From positions 129,967 through 193,966 of the forward strand of contig JAJFGL010000040.1 in the NCBI GenBank assembly GCA_021776135.1: a stretch of 64,000 nucleotides of DNA, read 5' to 3'. Under the pieces are notes generated by a model. It saw only the letters and a list, made by a program, of their open reading frames with translations. It was not told the origin of the DNA and searched no databases. Source of the DNA: Kiloniellaceae bacterium. Lineage in GTDB: Bacteria > Pseudomonadota > Alphaproteobacteria > Kiloniellales > J153. The translations under genes and the position numbers were made by a program. Shown in pieces: positions 53,118-63,125 of the stretch. Numbering within the stretch: the first letter of the stretch is position 1; the number at the start of each line of letters is the position of its first letter.

Positions 53118-54908
53118 CTATTGCAGCCGCCCAACGTCGTAATTTATTTCTTCGCCCGGTTCAGAGCTAGCGGGGGCGGCGCCTCCTTGATGGACTCTTG
53201 GGTCAAGTTCACCCTCCAAATCAATCATGTTCAGGATTTCCGCGATGTTTTGGCTGCATGACGATGCTTCCTCGTCCCGCCAGGTCCAATGGCCATGATC
53301 GATAACGCCATAAACCTCTCTTGTTACTGGGTCGATGAATTGAATCCGGTCAAGGAACTTGACGCATTGTTGAAGGAACCCCAGATTCCCGCGTGCGTCC
53401 TGCGATCCTTCCTCGTAGACTCCTTCAGGGTTTGTGGCATCAATATCGATCTTCCGGAAACGTTCGATATTCAGCACGCCCTCAACATCGTAGACATTCA
53501 TTCGGCCATTCCAGCCGCTGGCTATGGTTCGGGGGCGTTCGCCTTCCGATACGGAGTTGTCCAGGAATTCATAGTGAACTCTCTTTCCCTTCGACAATGC
53601 CCAGGAGAAGAAGAGCTGCGGCATGCCTGTGAAGGCCTCGATATTGTGAAATAGCAGGTCGTCCACGGCCTTGTATCGTCCTGTCTTAAACCCTCGTATC
53701 CAGGCCCGTTCGACCGTTGCCTCGGGGGGCGTAACGACAAAAAAGAGAAAGATCGTTTTTCCAAATCTTGTGAGCAGCTTGCTGTCCGCCTCCCCGTCTT
53801 CCTCTGGAGAAAAGCTGTCGAAACGAAACCGATCAATCAAGAGGTGAGACATTCTTCCACCTTCGGCTTTTTGCGCCATGTAGCGATCGAGCTTCTTGTC
53901 GATGATCGCAAGCTCGTGTCCGGTAAGGGCGCCGGCGTACTTGCAGGCCGGCCCAAGAGAGTCGTAATCCAGCAAAAACTTTCGCCAATAGTCCGGGCTG
54001 ATTAGGGCAAAATCTTGCCAGGGAACGCCAAGCCGCCCGGCCAGTTCCCGCTGCAGGGGTCTCATGGTGCTCTTACCGGAAGCAGAAGCTCCCTTGACGT
54101 TCATGATGAAGGGTTCCGGCTGTGCCGGCAGGATCCGATAGCCTTCTTTGCGGCAAGCCAGAGAAAAAATCGACTCGACAGCCTTTCCCAAAAACTCGCT
54201 TCCGTAGCTGTTGCAAACATATGTCGTGGCCAGTTTTACCACGGTCTCGTGATCCGCAATCAACTTGCCACGGGAACTGACGATGGTGTTAACGACCTTG
54301 AAAAGGCCGTCCAGACAAGCGGCCTTAAACGGATCATCATCTTGTTGCGCTTGAGATGACCAACTTGCGAGAGCTGCTAAGGTGCGTTCCGCCTCATCAA
54401 CCGCCCCGGTTTTTTGCGTCTTTCTGACGTGTCCTCGTAACAACCGCGTCAGAAAGTCCTGGCCTTCATCATTGCTATGCCCGGGTGTTGCGGTCTGACT
54501 TATCCGTATCTCAAATTCTTCGCGAATGAAGTTCGATACTTCAGTCTTAAAGCGACTGAAATCCTTCACAAGGCCGGGCAGTTCTGGTTCTACGTATTTT
54601 TCTAGAACAGTCTGGACCATGCCACGCAGATTGATGCCGAGGTCCTCGTAGTTTGGCCCATCGGGAACGGTAAGATCGGCTGTTACCCGAATGAGCATCT
54701 CGTGAGCAATCAATCGTTCCGGTCGAAAGGCAACCAAATCGAACGGAGAGATGCCTGTAAAATCGCTCAGTTCATAAGCTTCATCAAAGTCGTTGGAAAT
54801 ATTTCCCGACCGAAACATGGTCGATAGCGGCAGAATGTCACGCGGTATTTGCGATTCCAGCCCCGGGTTCCATGGGCCGTTATCAGTTACGCTAACAGAT
54901 AAACCCAT
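53118..54908 (-). CDS. Large P-loop protein with zeta-toxin-like kinase domain, function unknown
   Basis: A 596-residue soluble protein I do not recognise as a named family. Residues about 265-455 look like a zeta-toxin/PezT-type kinase: Walker A GASASGKS (273-280), DYWRKFLLDYDSLG (306-319) followed by GALTGHELAIIDKKLDRYM, HLLIDRFRFDSF (355-366) and TPPEATVERAWIRGFKTGRY (393-412) with a closing YEFLDNS. The 260-residue N-terminal and 140-residue C-terminal regions match nothing I know. No epsilon-like antitoxin gene adjoins it. It is 114 bp downstream of tctA on the same strand and could be the last gene of that operon. Its stop lies next to an IS end. Confidence 0.6.
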   Translation of the reverse strand: MGLSVSVTDNGPWNPGLESQIPRDILPLSTMFRSGNISNDFDEAYELSDFTGISPFDLVAFRPERLIAHEMLIRVTADLTVPDGPNYEDLGINLRGMVQTVLEKYVEPELPGLVKDFSRFKTEVSNFIREEFEIRISQTATPGHSNDEGQDFLTRLLRGHVRKTQKTGAVDEAERTLAALASWSSQAQQDDDPFKAACLDGLFKVVNTIVSSRGKLIADHETVVKLATTYVCNSYGSEFLGKAVESIFSLACRKEGYRILPAQPEPFIMNVKGASASGKSTMRPLQRELAGRLGVPWQDFALISPDYWRKFLLDYDSLGPACKYAGALTGHELAIIDKKLDRYMAQKAEGGRMSHLLIDRFRFDSFSPEEDGEADSKLLTRFGKTIFLFFVVTPPEATVERAWIRGFKTGRYKAVDDLLFHNIEAFTGMPQLFFSWALSKGKRVHYEFLDNSVSEGERPRTIASGWNGRMNVYDVEGVLNIERFRKIDIDATNPEGVYEEGSQDARGNLGFLQQCVKFLDRIQFIDPVTREVYGVIDHGHWTWRDEEASSCSQNIAEILNMIDLEGELDPRVHQGGAAPASSEPGEEINYDVGRLQ

Positions 54909-55022
54909 TTATCCAAGGGCTCCTTGATCGCTATTTTTTACTGGTTCGCAGCATCCATCCATGGGCTTGAAAACAGGCCGGTGCGATCGTTTTTTCGCTC
55001 TTTATCCGTCGACTTCCTTTTC

Positions 55023-56555
55023 TCAAGCCGTTTCCTTATTTGTCCTTCGAATTTTGTCGCGAATGATTTTCATCAGCGGCAGGAAGATCAAGATCAAGGC
55101 AATCACGGTGATCGGTCCGGCAATTGGCCGGGTGAAGAAGATGCTGATATCACCGTCCGAAAACAGCAGGGACTGGCGCAGTTTCGGTTCGGCAATCGGT
55201 CCCAACACGATGGCCAACACAGCGGGAGCAACCGGATAATCCAGTATGCGCAGGAAAAAGGCCGCGACGCCGACGCCGACCATCAACCAGACATCGAACA
55301 TATCCTGATAGGCCGCAAATACGCCGACCAAAGACAGAACGAAGATGAGCGGCGCGAGGATGGTGAACGGCATGCGCAACATCCATAAGAAAACCGGAAT
55401 GAAAGCGAGGTTCACCAACACGGCGATGACGTTGGAAATGTAGAACGAGCCGATCAGTGGCCAAACGAATTCGGGCTGGTTAGTAAACAGCAGGGGTCCT
55501 GGTTGTAGGCCCCATATCACCATCCCCGCCAACAACACCGCCGTTGTTGGAGAACCGGGAATACCCAGGGTCATCATCGGAAGCATGGCCCCGGTCGAAG
55601 CCGAATTGTTCGCCGATTCAGGCGCCGCGATCCCATCAATTGCGCCTTTGCCGAATTGACGCGGATCCTTCGCGATCATTTTCGCAACCCCGTAAGACAT
55701 CAAGGAGCCCGGGGTCGCCCCGGCGGCGGGCAGTATGCCTACGAAAAATCCCAGCAACGAGCCGATTGCGGTTCCTCTCCAGGCATGGCGAAAATCTTTA
55801 ACGGCTTGCCAAATATTGCGCGCCCTCAAGTCTACTTTCGACATGGTGTTGCCATAACGCGACGTGTTGATGGTCCAGATCATTTCACCAATGCCGTAGA
55901 CGCCAATCGCCAGCACCAGAAAACGAATGCCGTGAGTAAACCCTGTCAAATCAAAGAAAATTAACCGCGGTTCACCTGAAACAATATCGAAACCTACAGT
56001 TGCTAAAACCAAGCCGATACAGATAGAGAAAATTGTTTTGGGAATGTCGTCCCCACCCAGTCCAACAAAGGTCGCGAAAGCGAGCAACATGAGAGCAAAG
56101 ATTTCTGGATCGCCGAACGACAGCGCAACGGAGGCCAGCGCAGGCGCGAAAGCGGTAAACAGAACGTTGGAGACCGTGCCGCCAACGAACGAAGCAAGTG
56201 CCGCGACCACCAAAGCCACGTGCGCTTTGCCGGCAAGCGCCATGGGCCGGCCGTCAAACGTGGTCGCTACCGCGGTAGAGGCCCCCGGTATGCCAAGCGT
56301 GATCGATGATATCGCCCCCCCATACATGGCGCCGTAGTAAATGGCGGCCAGAAAGATCATCGGTGAGGTGGCGCCGCCGGTGTAATTTTGAATCACGAAA
56401 GTGAACGGCAGCAGGATAGCCACACCGTTTACGGACCCTAGGCCGGGCATGGCGCCCACGAACAAACCGACAATCACGCCGATAATGGCAAGCGACAAAT
56501 TAATCGGCTCTAGAGCAACTAGAATGCCGTTTAAAAGGGCGGCTACAACGTCCAT
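55023..56555 (-). CDS. Tripartite tricarboxylate transporter large permease (TctA family)
   Basis: A 510-residue membrane protein with about twelve hydrophobic segments and the TctA marks PGLGSVNGVAILLPFTF, YGAMYGGAISSITLGIPGASTAVATTFDG and FVGILPAAGATPGSLMSYGVAKMIAKDP. It is the main transmembrane unit of a TctABC importer. The neighbouring oxalate and formate genes make a small carboxylate the likely substrate, but this is inference. Confidence 0.93.
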   Translation of the reverse strand: MDVVAALLNGILVALEPINLSLAIIGVIVGLFVGAMPGLGSVNGVAILLPFTFVIQNYTGGATSPMIFLAAIYYGAMYGGAISSITLGIPGASTAVATTFDGRPMALAGKAHVALVVAALASFVGGTVSNVLFTAFAPALASVALSFGDPEIFALMLLAFATFVGLGGDDIPKTIFSICIGLVLATVGFDIVSGEPRLIFFDLTGFTHGIRFLVLAIGVYGIGEMIWTINTSRYGNTMSKVDLRARNIWQAVKDFRHAWRGTAIGSLLGFFVGILPAAGATPGSLMSYGVAKMIAKDPRQFGKGAIDGIAAPESANNSASTGAMLPMMTLGIPGSPTTAVLLAGMVIWGLQPGPLLFTNQPEFVWPLIGSFYISNVIAVLVNLAFIPVFLWMLRMPFTILAPLIFVLSLVGVFAAYQDMFDVWLMVGVGVAAFFLRILDYPVAPAVLAIVLGPIAEPKLRQSLLFSDGDISIFFTRPIAGPITVIALILIFLPLMKIIRDKIRRTNKETA

Positions 56556-56590
56556 GACCGGTTCCGTTTAAAAATGACTAATCGCCCACA

Positions 56591-57121
56591 TCACAGGAAG
56601 ATGTCGTAGAGTGGAATAAACAGGGGTTCGAGATAACCCTTAGGAAGGACAATACGCATTGAGATATCGAAAAAGAAAAAGCTGATAATGGGCATGCCAA
56701 CAGCAACCGACAGGGTCTGCTTCCACGAATGCCTTCCCAGATGGCGCAGATAGTAGAGCAGGAAGGCGAACATCCCGCCGTAGAAACCCACCACATGTAT
56801 AAGGGCGAGAAAGCCAATTAGCCCGCCACCCACCTGGAGCAGCATCTTCTTTCCGTATGGGTCGAGAAAGGGTTCGTCGGATTGAGAAGGCGGCGACGAC
56901 CGCCTATACCAGTTCACGCCGATGAATATACAGCAAATCAGCATGACCAGCGAAAGCCAGAACGGCCAGAAACCGCTGCCGGGGCCCTCGCCTTCAATCA
57001 TGCCGATATTAGCGAAGCGAACCACGTCCGGATCCCACGCAGGTGGTTCGCCGCTTTTCCACATGAGATAGATCGAAATTATTCCAAGAACCACCGCAGT
57101 AACAATTTCGGCTCTACGCAT
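56591..57121 (-). CDS. Tripartite tricarboxylate transporter small permease (TctB family)
   Basis: A 176-residue protein with four hydrophobic segments, the conserved GPGSGFWPFWLSLVMLICC in the middle and a membrane-ended C-terminus, the size and layout of TctB. Between the binding-protein gene and tctA on the same strand. Confidence 0.85.
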   Translation of the reverse strand: MRRAEIVTAVVLGIISIYLMWKSGEPPAWDPDVVRFANIGMIEGEGPGSGFWPFWLSLVMLICCIFIGVNWYRRSSPPSQSDEPFLDPYGKKMLLQVGGGLIGFLALIHVVGFYGGMFAFLLYYLRHLGRHSWKQTLSVAVGMPIISFFFFDISMRIVLPKGYLEPLFIPLYDIFL

Positions 57122-57167
57122 GATACTGGAACTCCTCCGGCCACTTTCTCATTTCTCTGGTGTGGGT

Positions 57168-57199
57168 GTCGCGCCAAATCACGAATGATTTGGCGCGAC
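57168..57199 (-). promoter_or_regulatory. Perfect 13-bp stem-loop between tctC and tctB
   Basis: GTCGCGCCAAATC (57168-57180) and GATTTGGCGCGAC (57187-57199) are perfectly complementary with a 6-nt loop. No U-tract follows on the transcript. Probably an mRNA-stability or attenuation hairpin placed after the binding-protein gene. Confidence 0.65.
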
Positions 57200-57211
57200 A
57201 ATCGTTGGTTC

Positions 57212-58189
57212 TTACTTGATGGCGCCGGATTCCTTCAGAATCTTCCGGTGGCGGTCACGCTGGGTTACCCAATAGGCCTTCAATTCGTCACCGGCCATGA
57301 AGTCACCCATCAATGACTTCTTTGTCTTGTAGTTCTGCCAATCGGCAGACTTGTACACCTTATCGAAAAGACCGGTGTAATAAACGTTGGCTTCCGCCGA
57401 CATGCCCGGCGCTCCAACGACGGCACGCTGCATGAAGTAAGAGAAGTCACCGCCTTTTTCTTTCAGCGTCGGAACGTCGGGGAACATCGGCAGGCGTTCG
57501 TCAGTGAAAGCAACCAACGGCACCATGTCGCCGGATTCATAGAACCCGAGGGCTTCGGACGGGTTGTTTACGGAAGAATTCAACTGCTTACCGGCAACCT
57601 GCTTGGCCACGGCGCCACCACCCTTGTAGGGGATATACTTCATGCTGAGACCATAATTGCCGTTCAGGTAATCGGTAATGATGTTATCTTCTGAATTCTT
57701 GCCGGTGCCGCCCATCACCCATTTCTTGCCCTGCTCCTTGGCGACTTTGAGATACTCATCGAATGTCGTGATGCCGCTATCCTTGTGTACCCAAAGCAGG
57801 AAAGTGTCTTCCGCCATGCGGCCAACCGGCGCGAACGTCATGATGTCCACGTCCAAGCCCGGCTGACGCAGCGGCGTGGTGAAGAACGAGTTTAGAGTCA
57901 CCATGATCGTGTGATCGGGATCGTTCGTCCCCTTTGCGGCAACCAGCGCCTCGGCACCGGAACCGCCGGACTTGTTAATCGGCACCAAGGGGCGTGGAGA
58001 TAGATTCTCTTTTTCAATGATCGCTTGCATCAAGCGCGCCATCTTGTCCGCGCCGCCGCCCTTGCCGGCCATGATGATGAAGGTAACGGGCTTGTTGGGT
58101 TCAAATGCATGAGCAATACCTCCGAACATAAACGCGCTCAAAGCAGTCGCACCGACAAGACCGAGTAAGTGTCTTTTAGTAATAGCCAT
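57212..58189 (-). CDS. TctC/Bug-family substrate-binding protein
   Basis: A 325-residue periplasmic binding protein. The ATG at 58187-58189 follows GGGAGGAACC; five residues upstream of it in the open frame would disrupt the signal peptide (KRHLLGLVGATALSAFMFGGIAHA). The mature protein starts FEPNKPVTFIIMAGKGGGADKMARLMQAII, typical of Bug proteins that bind small carboxylates. First of the tctCBA genes. Confidence 0.9.
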   Translation of the reverse strand: MAITKRHLLGLVGATALSAFMFGGIAHAFEPNKPVTFIIMAGKGGGADKMARLMQAIIEKENLSPRPLVPINKSGGSGAEALVAAKGTNDPDHTIMVTLNSFFTTPLRQPGLDVDIMTFAPVGRMAEDTFLLWVHKDSGITTFDEYLKVAKEQGKKWVMGGTGKNSEDNIITDYLNGNYGLSMKYIPYKGGGAVAKQVAGKQLNSSVNNPSEALGFYESGDMVPLVAFTDERLPMFPDVPTLKEKGGDFSYFMQRAVVGAPGMSAEANVYYTGLFDKVYKSADWQNYKTKKSLMGDFMAGDELKAYWVTQRDRHRKILKESGAIK

Positions 58190-58340
58190 TTTGGTTCCTC
58201 CCATCTGGCTGTGCGATCACACCTGTGACCGCTTGTGTTTCCTACGTTCAGTATCCGCTCTATCGCGGCTTTTTATTGTTCTGGGCCAACAGGCCAGGCG
58301 TCCAAGCGTTCCGTGCCCACGGCGTGTCTTCAAGCCGTTT

Positions 58341-59195
58341 TCAGTGCACCATAATGACAGGCATCGTCGCATTGTCGACAACCACCTGTGTGTTTCCTCC
58401 AAAAACCGTCTCCAGTTCGTGGCTGTCGCCATAAGCACCCATAATCATAACATCGGCGCCGCATTTTACCGCCTGATCCAGCAGTTGGCTCCCAATCGAG
58501 TCCTTGGCCTCGAATTTGGAAACCGACGAGTCTACATCGCGCATCCCCAGGTACGACACGAGATCATCCGTGCCGGCACCATGAATTTCGGCTCCCGAGG
58601 TCAGAATGGTGACTCGATCGGCCTTCTCGATAAGGCCCATCGTGAGAGCCACGGCACGCGAGGCCTCCGTGGAACCATTCCACGCAATGGCGATGTGAGA
58701 CCCCAACTCCGCCAAGGCGCCCTCCGCCTCGGGGCACATCATCACGGGACGGCCTGTATTGAACAAAGCGGCCTTCAAGGTGTTGGCCCCCAGATTGCGA
58801 TCGACATCGGGCTTGGCCACGCAAATAATATCCGACAGGCGCCCGTGGCGTTTGATCACATCGACTTGGCGCCCGGTTTCTTCAACCCAAGAGGCGGTGG
58901 CGGAGCGTCCGGTGGGCGTGTCCGTTACGGTCAATTTAAATTGCTTGGCCAAGGCTTTGACCTCATCGCGCAATCCCTGTTCTTCCTGGTCCGCGACGGA
59001 TACGGCCTGTTCGAGAATCTGCTTTTTCAGGAATGCCGGAAGGGGCACGCCGAAGGGCATCAGGTCTTCAGGCCGTGCCCGGCAATGGGTGATCTGAACA
59101 TGGGCATTGAACCGGCGCGCCAAGGAGGCGGCATGGGCAATCACGTTGTCGCCCTTGCCATCGCCACGCACTGGTACAATGATTTTACGGATCAT
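58341..59195 (-). CDS. Universal stress protein, tandem UspA domains
   Basis: A 284-residue protein with two UspA folds: an N-terminal one (KIIVPVRGDGKGDNVIAHAASLARRFNAHVQITHCRA) and a C-terminal one (HIAIAWNGSTEASRAVALTMGLIEKADRVTIL) ending ADVMIMGAYGDSHELETVFGGNTQVVVDNATMPVIMVH. The second keeps a G-x2-G-x9-G-N-like ATP motif. It lies 13 nt after fhs and so is probably co-transcribed with the C1 genes. Confidence 0.88.
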   Translation of the reverse strand: MIRKIIVPVRGDGKGDNVIAHAASLARRFNAHVQITHCRARPEDLMPFGVPLPAFLKKQILEQAVSVADQEEQGLRDEVKALAKQFKLTVTDTPTGRSATASWVEETGRQVDVIKRHGRLSDIICVAKPDVDRNLGANTLKAALFNTGRPVMMCPEAEGALAELGSHIAIAWNGSTEASRAVALTMGLIEKADRVTILTSGAEIHGAGTDDLVSYLGMRDVDSSVSKFEAKDSIGSQLLDQAVKCGADVMIMGAYGDSHELETVFGGNTQVVVDNATMPVIMVH

Positions 59196-59208
59196 CTCAT
59201 CGCCCTAC

Positions 59209-60885
59209 CTAAAAAAGACCCTCTATCATCCCGTCATCGTTGAGCATGATACTTTCCGATGCCGGCACGCGGGGAAGGCCCGGCATGGTCATGATCTCAC
59301 CGCACACGGCAATCACGAATCCTGCGCCCGCGGACAAGCGCACTTCGCGTATTGGCAGGCTGTGACCTGTAGGCGCTCCGCGTAGATTCGGGTCGGTCGA
59401 GAACGAATATTGCGTCTTCGCCATGCAGACCGGCAGATGGCCAAAGCCGGCAGCTTCCCACTGCTTTAATTGATCGCGGATTTTCTTATCGGCCAGCACT
59501 TCGTCAGCCCGGTAAATGCGCTTGGCGATGGTTTCGATCTTCTCCATCAACGGCATCTCGTCCGGGTACAATGTCTGGAACTGCGCCATCTCGCTATCGG
59601 CAATCCCGGCGATACGCACAGCCAGCTCTTCAATGCCCTTCGAACCCTGTGCCCAGTGCTTGCACAGGATCGCTTCCGAGCCGAGACTCTCCACGTAGTC
59701 CTTGCAGGCCACGATCTCGGCGTCCGTGTCAGCGACAAAGTGGTTGATCGCCACCACGGCCGGCACGCCGAAACTCTTGATGTTCTCGATGTGGCGCCCG
59801 AGGTTCGCGCAGCCGTCTTTCACGGCTTGTACATTTTCGGAACCCAAATCCTGTTTCAACACACCGCCATTCATCTTCATGGCGCGAATAGTCGCCACGA
59901 TCACGATCGCCGACGGCGCCAAGCCAGCCTTGCGGCATTTGATATTAAGGAATTTCTCAGCCCCAAGATCGGCGCCGAACCCTGCTTCCGTGACCACATA
60001 ATCGGCCAGTTTCAGAGCGGTTTTAGTCGCCACCACCGAGTTGCATCCATGGGCGATATTAGCGAAGGGTCCGCCGTGCACGAAGGCCGGGTTGTTCTCC
60101 AACGTCTGCACCAAGTTCGGCTGCATCGCGTCTTTCAGAAGCACGGTCATGGCGCCATCGGCTTTGATGTCGCGGCAGGTGACCGCCGTTCTGTCGCGCT
60201 TGTAGGCCACGATGATGTTACCCAAGCGTTCTTGCAAATCTTTCAGATCGTTCGACAGGCAAAGAATCGCCATCACCTCGGACGCCACCGTAATATCGAA
60301 TCCACCCTGCCGCGGAAATCCGTTTGGCACGCCCCCCAGAGAGGTTACAACATCGCGCAGCGAGCGATCGTTCATATCCATCACGCGCTTCCACACCACG
60401 CGGCGGTTATCTATTTCAAGGCTGTTACCCCAATAGACATGGTTGTCGATCATCGCCGACAGCAGATTGTGCGCCGACGTGATCGCGTGGAAATCGCCCG
60501 TGAAATGAAGGTTCATTTCCTCCATCGGCACAACCTGTGCGTAACCGCCACCGGCAGCCCCGCCCTTCATGCCAAAGCAAGGACCCAGCGAGGCCTCACG
60601 GATACATACAGCGGCTTTCTTGCCTATCGCATTCAGGCCATCGCCCAAACCGACCGTCGTGGTCGTTTTGCCCTCGCCCGCCGGCGTCGGGTTGATCGCC
60701 GTCACTAGAATAAGTTTACCGTTCTTCTTGTCGGCCTGCTTGGCGATAAATTCCGCACTCACCTTCGCCTTGTCGTGCCCGTAAGGCACCAAGTCTTCGG
60801 TTCCGATGCCAAGTTTCGCGCCAATCTCTTGGATGGGGCGTTTATCGGCCTCGCGGGCAATCTCAATGTCTGTCTTAAAGCTCAT
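59209..60885 (-). CDS. fhs: Formate-tetrahydrofolate ligase
   Basis: Makes 10-formyl-THF from formate, THF and ATP. 558 residues from the ATG at 60883-60885 ([21 protein letters not shown]). The P-loop PTPAGEGKT (67-75) and the conserved [36 protein letters not shown] and [21 protein letters not shown] blocks are intact. A longer reading to 60933 would overlap the preceding gene by 23 nt and lacks family similarity. Formate released by oxalyl-CoA/formyl-CoA metabolism upstream is the obvious feed. Confidence 0.95.
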   Translation of the reverse strand: MSFKTDIEIAREADKRPIQEIGAKLGIGTEDLVPYGHDKAKVSAEFIAKQADKKNGKLILVTAINPTPAGEGKTTTTVGLGDGLNAIGKKAAVCIREASLGPCFGMKGGAAGGGYAQVVPMEEMNLHFTGDFHAITSAHNLLSAMIDNHVYWGNSLEIDNRRVVWKRVMDMNDRSLRDVVTSLGGVPNGFPRQGGFDITVASEVMAILCLSNDLKDLQERLGNIIVAYKRDRTAVTCRDIKADGAMTVLLKDAMQPNLVQTLENNPAFVHGGPFANIAHGCNSVVATKTALKLADYVVTEAGFGADLGAEKFLNIKCRKAGLAPSAIVIVATIRAMKMNGGVLKQDLGSENVQAVKDGCANLGRHIENIKSFGVPAVVAINHFVADTDAEIVACKDYVESLGSEAILCKHWAQGSKGIEELAVRIAGIADSEMAQFQTLYPDEMPLMEKIETIAKRIYRADEVLADKKIRDQLKQWEAAGFGHLPVCMAKTQYSFSTDPNLRGAPTGHSLPIREVRLSAGAGFVIAVCGEIMTMPGLPRVPASESIMLNDDGMIEGLF

Positions 60886-60910
60886 AGGTGGGATTTCCTG
60901 ACCGTGATTC

Positions 60911-61828
60911 TTATGTACCGAGCGTGTCGCCAACAGAAATTCCGGCGGCGGCGGCCCATTCTGCCGCAGGCTGTTTATCGCCGCCCGCTGGGCGGGCCCG
61001 TTTCATCAAAATGCGCCCGCCATTGCCCTGCACCTCAACGCCTTCTTCAGAGATCGCAACCACGGTTCCCGGAGCGCCCTCGCCCTCGGTTTTCTGGCTG
61101 TCATATATCTGGACAATCTCGCCCTTGTGCGTTGTCCAGGCCCCTGGCGCGGGGTTGGCGGCACGAATTTTGTTATACTGATCGGCAACCGGTTCAGCCC
61201 AAATGACTTCGGCATCCGCTTTCCTGAACCAGCTTTCGTAAGAGCCCGCATCAAGCCGTTGATCGTGCTTGACGATGATCCCCGCTTTCACCAAATCAAG
61301 GCTCTCGATCATGGCCGCGACACCCATGGGAAACAATTTTTTGAAATATACGTCGCCCAGTGTTTCATCCGGCCCTATGGCGCAAGATTTTTGCATCAGA
61401 ATGGGGCCCTCATCCAGCTCGTCGTTTGGCCAGAAAATGGTAAGGCCCGTTTGTTGCTCACCCATGGCGATGGGCCAGTTAATCGAACTGGGTCCCCGAT
61501 GCAGCGGGCAAAGCGACGGGTGATACTGAAATGTTCCGTATTTCGGCGCTTCGCGCACCGCTTTCGGTACGAACATCAACACGTAAGCCATCATACAAAC
61601 GTCGGCATCGAAGGATTGCATGAGTTCCAACGCTTCCGGTGTTTTCCAGGATGCTGGCTGATGCAGGGCGATGCCTTTTTCACGCGCCAGTTCGGCAAGC
61701 GGATCTTCCGGCCGTCCTTCTTTTGTCGGCGCCGTGCATACCGCCACCACGTTCTCACCGCGCTCCAGCAGTTTTTCCAATACGGCTTTACCGAATGCCT
61801 GTTGTCCGTGAACCACGATGCGCATCAA
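60911..61828 (-). CDS. Formyltransferase-fold protein like the hydrolase domain of 10-formyl-THF dehydrogenase
   Basis: A 305-residue protein with the Fmt/FDH-hydrolase fold and a C-terminal Fmt_C-like domain. [17 protein letters not shown] (102-118) and [17 protein letters not shown] (131-147) place the catalytic His at 103 and Asp at 139, the same spacing as His106/Asp142 of the vertebrate 10-formyl-THF dehydrogenase hydrolase domain; true tRNA formyltransferases have Asn before the His instead. The dehydrogenase domain is absent. Between fhs and frc it could move formyl groups to or from THF or release formate. The specific reaction is inferred. Confidence 0.75.
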   Translation of the reverse strand: MMRIVVHGQQAFGKAVLEKLLERGENVVAVCTAPTKEGRPEDPLAELAREKGIALHQPASWKTPEALELMQSFDADVCMMAYVLMFVPKAVREAPKYGTFQYHPSLCPLHRGPSSINWPIAMGEQQTGLTIFWPNDELDEGPILMQKSCAIGPDETLGDVYFKKLFPMGVAAMIESLDLVKAGIIVKHDQRLDAGSYESWFRKADAEVIWAEPVADQYNKIRAANPAPGAWTTHKGEIVQIYDSQKTEGEGAPGTVVAISEEGVEVQGNGGRILMKRARPAGGDKQPAAEWAAAAGISVGDTLGT

Positions 61829-61836
61829 TCTGTTCC

Positions 61837-63111
61837 CTATTCAGCCGCGTCGCGAGCAACATCGCCCACGGCGCCGGACCCAATTACACGCTCGAGCTCA
61901 TCGCCGGAATAACCGAGCACTTGCTCCAGTATTTCTACCGTGTGCTCACCCAGAAGAGGCGAACGCTCGACTTCCACCGGGCTGTCGGAAAGCTTGATCG
62001 GGCAACCAACGCTGAGATATTCACCGCGCCCGGGATGATCGACCCTGACCATCGTGCCGGTCGCGTAAAGCCCCTCATCCTCCGCGATTTCTTTCATCGA
62101 GAGGATTGGCCCGACCGGAATATCGTGCGGATTGCAAATGTCCATGACCTCGAACTTAGTCTTGGTCATGGTCCATTCTTCGATCGTGCTGAAAATCTCA
62201 TTCAACTTGTCGAGGCGCGCGGGCGGCGTGGCGTAACCCTCATCGGTCAGCCATTCAGGCTTGCCGATCACATCGCAAATCTTGCCCCAGATCGCGGCTT
62301 GACAGATAAAATATGTGTAAGCATTCGGATCGGTTTCCCATCCTTTGCACTTAAGGATGCGCCCCGGCTGACCCCCGCCCGAATCGTTGCCCGCACGCGG
62401 AGTCGCGTCGCCGAATGGAATGCCCTCGCCGAATTGCGAATATTCGGTCAGGGAGCCGGCCGCCAGCCGCTGCTGATCGCGCATCTTTACGCGGGCCAGA
62501 TTGAGCACCGAATCCTGCATGGCGCAGGATACTTTTTGCCCGCGTCCGCTTTTTTCACGCTGGAAAAGCGCCGCGACGATACCAAGGCCAAGATGCAAGC
62601 CAGTACCTGAATCGCCAATTTGGGCGCCCGTGACCAGTGGTGGACCATCCAGAAAGCCGGTCGTGGAAGCCGAACCGCCGGCACACTGGGCGACGTTCTC
62701 ATAGACCTTGCAGTCCTCGTATTTGCCGGGACCAAAACCCTTGATCGACGCCATGATGATGCGCGGGTTGATTTCCTGAATGCGTTCCCAGGGGAACCCC
62801 ATGCGATCGAGCGCACCGGGAGCGAAATTCTCCACCAGAATATCGCATTCTTCGATCAAGCGGGTCAGGATTTCCTTGCCCGTTTCGTTTTTGGAGTTGA
62901 GTTCAATGGACCGCTTATTATGGTTCAGCATGGTGAAATAGAGACTGTCCGCACCGGGCACATCGACCAGTTGTTTGCGCGTCGCATCCCCCACACCTGG
63001 CCGTTCCACCTTGATCACATCGGCGCCGAACCACGCCAGCAATTGCGTGCAGGTCGGGCCGGATTGCACATGCGTGAAATCCAGAACTTTAATGCCTTCA
63101 AGAGCTTTCAT
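61837..63111 (-). CDS. frc: Formyl-CoA:oxalate CoA-transferase (class III)
   Basis: Transfers CoA from formyl-CoA to oxalate. 424 residues, matching Frc length. The catalytic Asp is D167 in [17 protein letters not shown], at the position of Asp169 in Oxalobacter Frc, and the glycine loop [10 protein letters not shown] (about 254-263) is present. The N-terminus [35 protein letters not shown] is diagnostic of the family. Paired with the decarboxylase gene 14 bp upstream. Confidence 0.92.
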   Translation of the reverse strand: MKALEGIKVLDFTHVQSGPTCTQLLAWFGADVIKVERPGVGDATRKQLVDVPGADSLYFTMLNHNKRSIELNSKNETGKEILTRLIEECDILVENFAPGALDRMGFPWERIQEINPRIIMASIKGFGPGKYEDCKVYENVAQCAGGSASTTGFLDGPPLVTGAQIGDSGTGLHLGLGIVAALFQREKSGRGQKVSCAMQDSVLNLARVKMRDQQRLAAGSLTEYSQFGEGIPFGDATPRAGNDSGGGQPGRILKCKGWETDPNAYTYFICQAAIWGKICDVIGKPEWLTDEGYATPPARLDKLNEIFSTIEEWTMTKTKFEVMDICNPHDIPVGPILSMKEIAEDEGLYATGTMVRVDHPGRGEYLSVGCPIKLSDSPVEVERSPLLGEHTVEILEQVLGYSGDELERVIGSGAVGDVARDAAE

Positions 63112-63125
63112 TCCAGCACGCCCTC

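Noticed and set aside
53118-54908. Calling the P-loop protein a complete epsilon-zeta toxin-antitoxin system
   Set aside because: No small antitoxin gene is present within 300 bp on either side, and the protein is roughly twice the size of typical zeta toxins.
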